This document shows, piece after piece, positions 6,005-8,167 of a stretch of 8,167 nucleotides of DNA (position 1 is its first letter; every line of letters starts with the position of its first letter). This DNA is from Piscirickettsiaceae bacterium (GTDB taxonomy: Bacteria; Pseudomonadota; Gammaproteobacteria; Methylococcales; Cycloclasticaceae): NCBI GenBank assembly GCA_002401365.1, contig NVSW01000088.1:1-8167 (forward strand), in the 5' to 3' direction. The position numbers and the translations under genes are program-made. The notes beneath the pieces are model-generated. The model was not told where the DNA came from and searched no databases. It saw nothing but the letters and a program-made list of their open reading frames with translations.

Positions 6005-7385
6005 ATTTAACTTTGCGAGCTTTAGCGGGGCGACCTTTGATTTTACCGTCGGCTAAATAGTTGAGCGCTTGCCTTACGGCTTCATGCTCAAGTGCTACAT
6101 AGCTGGAGCGGTCAAAAATATCAATTTTTCCTATTTGAGCGCCACTTAATCCGGCATCACCGGTTAATGCGCCGAGTATATCGCCAGGGCGAATTTTATC
6201 TTTACGTCCACCATCTATTTGAATCGTCGTCATTGGCGGATACAGTTTAAAACTGGCATCACGGTCTAGCGATTGTGGGCTGTCAATTAAGCAGGGCTTA
6301 TTTTGATATTTCTCAATCGCATTAACCCGAATTTGTTCGTGTTCAGCAAACAGGCTCATGGCCAACCCAGTTTCACCTGCGCGACCCGTTCTACCAATTC
6401 GATGAACATAAATTTCAGGGTCTCGTGGCAATTCATAATTAATCACCATGGCGATGGATTTAATGTCTAAACCACGTGCGGCAACGTCCGTTGCAACTAA
6501 TACAGAGCAACTGTTATTCGCAAAACGAACCAACACTTGATCGCGCTCACGTTGGTCAAGGTCACCATGAATGGCTAACGACTCAATGTTATGTTCAAGC
6601 AGAAACTCTGCCATTTCAGCGCATTGAGCTTTAGTGTGGCAAAACACAATCGCTGTGTTTGGTTTGTAATGTTCAAATAACGCCAATAAGCTGTTATTAC
6701 GCTCGTGCCGTTTAACTTGGTAAAAAAGCTGTTCGATAACACTTTGTTCGTGGTCTGATCCAACAGTCACAGTGATAGGGTCGCGTTGAATGAAACGGCA
6801 CATTTTTTTGATTTCGTCAGGGTACGTCGCAGAAAACAACAACGTTTGTCGTGATGTAGGGGTTTGCTTAATGATATCCGTCATCACATCGGCAAAGCCC
6901 ATATCTAGCATTCTGTCGGCTTCGTCTAACACCAATGTTTTTAATTGGCTGATATTTAAGGTGCGTTTTTTCAGGTGGTCTTGAATACGCCCAGGCGTAC
7001 CCACAACAATGTGCGCGCCGTGCTCTAAAGAACCTACTTGTGGGCCAAACGGCTTGCCGCCACATAACAACACCAATTTTATGTTGGGAACGCTACGTGC
7101 CAATTTACGAATTTCTTTACCCACTTGGTCGGCTAATTCTCGCGTAGGGCAAAGAATAAGCGCCTGGGTACCAAAAAAGCGCGGATTAATTTTGTCCAAC
7201 AAACCAATGCCAAAGGCAGCGGTTTTACCACTACCCGTTTTGGCTTGGGCAAGAATGTCTTTGCCTTTTAGAATGTGGGGCAAGCTTTGTGCTTGAACCG
7301 GCGTCATATTTTTATAGCCTAATGAATTCAAATTTTTAATTTGAGCAGGTGGCAGGTGTAACGATGTAAAACTTGAATTAGACAT
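6003..7385 (-). CDS. dbpA: ATP-dependent RNA helicase DbpA
   Basis: DbpA is a DEAD-box RNA helicase that acts in late assembly of the large ribosomal subunit and is targeted to hairpin 92 of 23S rRNA. The 460 residues (E. coli about 457) show a Q motif (F6 to Q31, GYKNMTPVQ), Walker A AKTGSGKT (48-55), PTRELADQV (80-88), TPGR (130-133), DEAD (154-157), SAT (185-187), ATDVAARGLD (298-307) and motif VI HRIGRTGR (328-335). The C-terminal RNA-binding domain, about 385-460, carries the diagnostic IDGGRKDKIRPGDILGALTG and ends GKIKG followed by a basic tail, which distinguishes DbpA from RhlE or SrmB. The ATG at 7383-7385 follows the HopJ-family stop by 11 bases, with no visible Shine-Dalgarno, so translation may depend on the upstream gene or an internal signal. 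It is the last gene of the minus-strand cluster. Confidence 0.96.
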   Translation of the reverse strand: MSNSSFTSLHLPPAQIKNLNSLGYKNMTPVQAQSLPHILKGKDILAQAKTGSGKTAAFGIGLLDKINPRFFGTQALILCPTRELADQVGKEIRKLARSVPNIKLVLLCGGKPFGPQVGSLEHGAHIVVGTPGRIQDHLKKRTLNISQLKTLVLDEADRMLDMGFADVMTDIIKQTPTSRQTLLFSATYPDEIKKMCRFIQRDPITVTVGSDHEQSVIEQLFYQVKRHERNNSLLALFEHYKPNTAIVFCHTKAQCAEMAEFLLEHNIESLAIHGDLDQRERDQVLVRFANNSCSVLVATDVAARGLDIKSIAMVINYELPRDPEIYVHRIGRTGRAGETGLAMSLFAEHEQIRVNAIEKYQNKPCLIDSPQSLDRDASFKLYPPMTTIQIDGGRKDKIRPGDILGALTGDAGLSGAQIGKIDIFDRSSYVALEHEAVRQALNYLADGKIKGRPAKARKVK

Positions 7386-7396
7386 GGCGGTTTAAA

Positions 7397-7732
7397 TTAT
7401 TTCTTTTCGGTTAACGGTGGCTGATCAAACGTAACGCCTGCCCAACCTGTTTTCATAAAATGTCGAATATTTTGATGGTCGTCTCCATCTGGCGTAGCGA
7501 CTACACCTCGATAGTATTCACCAAATAACGCTAAGGTTTGTGGTTCGGTAAAGTTGTTAAACTGCGCAAAAGCAAATAGCTTGCACGAGCCATTATTCTC
7601 GTCGGCTTCATTGCGCGTGCTTCCATTATTAAAACTTGTTGGTGTGAAGTTATAAAGCGCGTCGATAATCTCCATCGTTTCGCTAAATTGCAACGTGACC
7701 ATGGCTTGACGAAGTTGTTCTATGCTATTCAT
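7397..7732 (-). CDS. HopJ-family protein
   Basis: The 111-residue protein matches the family named after the Pseudomonas syringae effector HopJ. Recognisable features are YNFTPTSFNNG (about 27-37), NEADENNGSCKLFAFAQ (41-57), QTLALFGEYYRGVV (65-78) and DHQNIRHFMKTGWAGVTF (85-102). It has no signal peptide or membrane segment, and no type III secretion or hrp genes are visible, so an effector role is not supported. The family is widespread in free-living gammaproteobacteria, where its function is unknown and presumably cytoplasmic. Its ATG starts 1 base after the stop of the upstream 90-residue gene, and its stop lies 11 bases before dbpA, which suggests co-transcription and translational coupling. 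No Shine-Dalgarno is evident. Length is typical and the frame intact. Confidence 0.85.
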   Translation of the reverse strand: MNSIEQLRQAMVTLQFSETMEIIDALYNFTPTSFNNGSTRNEADENNGSCKLFAFAQFNNFTEPQTLALFGEYYRGVVATPDGDDHQNIRHFMKTGWAGVTFDQPPLTEKK

Positions 7733-7733
7733 A

Positions 7734-8006
7734 TTATTTTTTGAGAGGTTTTTTTATACTGTAAAGGGTGTTGATGGGAATGCCGCTGCTTGCTAGGAAA
7801 TCATTAAAAGCTGTTTCCCTTGTCCATAGTTTTTTATAATCAAAATTATTGGCAACTAGTTTTTGATGAAGGCTGTTGTCATTATTAAACCTTGTTTTAA
7901 ATTCTGTGGCACTCGTTGTGTCATAAAAATCTTTAAATAAGGTGGAATTACTGTTTTTACCGCAAGAAAAGCATAGCTCATCCTCAAGGTTTTTATGTTG
8001 AACCAT
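7734..8006 (-). CDS. Unrecognised 90-residue protein with a CxxC pair
   Basis: I do not recognise this family. The product is soluble and charged, with CFSCGK at 12-17, a possible half of a zinc or redox site, then mixed-charge sequence with many Asn, Phe and Lys, and a basic end (SIKKPLKK). No other cysteine is present, so a complete zinc site would need a dimer. The coding DNA is visibly more AT-rich than its neighbours. Coding status is supported by the tight link to the HopJ-family gene (stop and start separated by 1 base). The ATG at 8004-8006 lacks a Shine-Dalgarno, and the frame stays open upstream for 16 codons into the end of an IS30-family element without another good start. The visible N-terminus may therefore be a remnant of a longer gene cut by the insertion, or the gene may be intact and only its promoter displaced. 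Confidence 0.6.
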   Translation of the reverse strand: MVQHKNLEDELCFSCGKNSNSTLFKDFYDTTSATEFKTRFNNDNSLHQKLVANNFDYKKLWTRETAFNDFLASSGIPINTLYSIKKPLKK

Positions 8007-8035
8007 CAGGCAGATATTGTAAGGCTTTAATTGCG

Positions 8036-8167
8036 CCGCGGATTTTAGTCGCTAGTGCGACACAGGCGCATTATGCAGCTAAACGCATAGTCTCGTAAAC
8101 TTCATTAGGTGTTTTATATCCGAGTAATTTTCTAGGTCGGTTGTTCAGTCGATCTTGAATAAAACTA
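8036..8167 (-). mobile_element. IS30-family insertion sequence, 3' end only
   Basis: The right edge holds the transposase 3' end plus its terminal region. Beyond the transposase stop, positions 8040-8063 read GGATTTTAGTC...GCGACAC, the general form of an IS30-family terminal inverted repeat as I recall it (GGATTnnA ... GTGCnACAC). The probable outer boundary is near the CCGCGG at 8036-8041. GTCGC (8048-8052) and GCGAC (8057-8061) form a perfect 5-bp stem inside it. The other end and the target duplication lie outside the window, so the boundary is approximate. Confidence 0.6.
8071..8167 (-). CDS. IS30-family transposase, C-terminal fragment (N-terminus beyond right edge)
   Basis: The last 31 residues of a DDE transposase are visible: SFIQDRLNNRPRKLLG, then YKTPNEVYETMRLAA and a TAA stop at 8073-8071. 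The block LNNRPRK-LG-(Y/F)-TP-EV is the characteristic C-terminal end of IS30-family transposases, lying just after the catalytic glutamate, which is outside the window. Whether the element is complete cannot be judged. The transposase is oriented towards the 90-residue gene and its operon, so read-through from the element could supply their transcription. Confidence 0.82.
   Translation of the reverse strand, partial: SFIQDRLNNRPRKLLGYKTPNEVYETMRLAA

Noticed and set aside
7009..7296. 95-codon plus-strand open frame opposite dbpA
   Set aside because: It lies antisense to the Walker A and PTREL motifs of DbpA and is explained as a shadow.
8016..8021. TACAAT on the minus strand as a native -10 for the 90-residue gene
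   Set aside because: It would start transcription almost at the ATG, and the region 17 bp upstream is not -35-like and falls at the IS terminus. A chance match is likelier.

Overview
The window looks like a chromosomal segment of a free-living, probably marine or aquatic gammaproteobacterium with moderate GC. This rests on YheS and DbpA sequences that align closely, from memory, with the Escherichia coli proteins, on a phasin (polyhydroxyalkanoate storage), and on a HopJ-family gene of the kind common in environmental gammaproteobacteria. No genus can be named from the sequence alone.

Layout, left to right. (1) The first 1417 bases hold the N-terminal three quarters of yheS, an ABC-F ATPase, on the minus strand and running off the left edge. 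(2) A divergent control region (1418-1592) separates it from recQ. It carries two identical 17-bp copies of a near-palindromic motif, a short inverted repeat centred exactly between them, a perfect TATAAT for yheS inside one copy, and an extended -10 for recQ. (3) recQ (1593-3707, plus) encodes a full RecQ DNA helicase with an extra C-terminal helix-turn-helix-like domain absent from the E. coli protein. (4) A 120-bp convergent gap contains a repeat-like GC-richer patch. (5) A SulP/SLC26 anion transporter with a STAS domain is on the minus strand (3828-5387). (6) A second divergent promoter region leads to a small phasin gene (5561-5923, plus). (7) Phasin converges on a minus-strand cluster across a nested-hairpin terminator region. 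(8) That cluster reads, in transcription order, an unrecognised 90-residue protein (7734-8006), a HopJ-family protein (7397-7732) and the DEAD-box rRNA helicase dbpA (6003-7385), with gaps of 1 and 11 bases. (9) At the right edge the 3' end of an IS30-family insertion sequence, with the C-terminus of its transposase, sits about 30 bp upstream of the cluster.

Most genes are housekeeping: ribosome or translation functions (YheS, DbpA), genome maintenance (RecQ), anion uptake (SulP) and carbon storage (phasin). No defence system, CRISPR array, tRNA, rRNA or prophage was seen. The two places most worth a second look are the symmetric yheS-recQ control region and the IS30 junction, where the 90-residue gene may have lost its original 5' end or promoter. 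I did not find convincing evidence for a wholly new biological system here.
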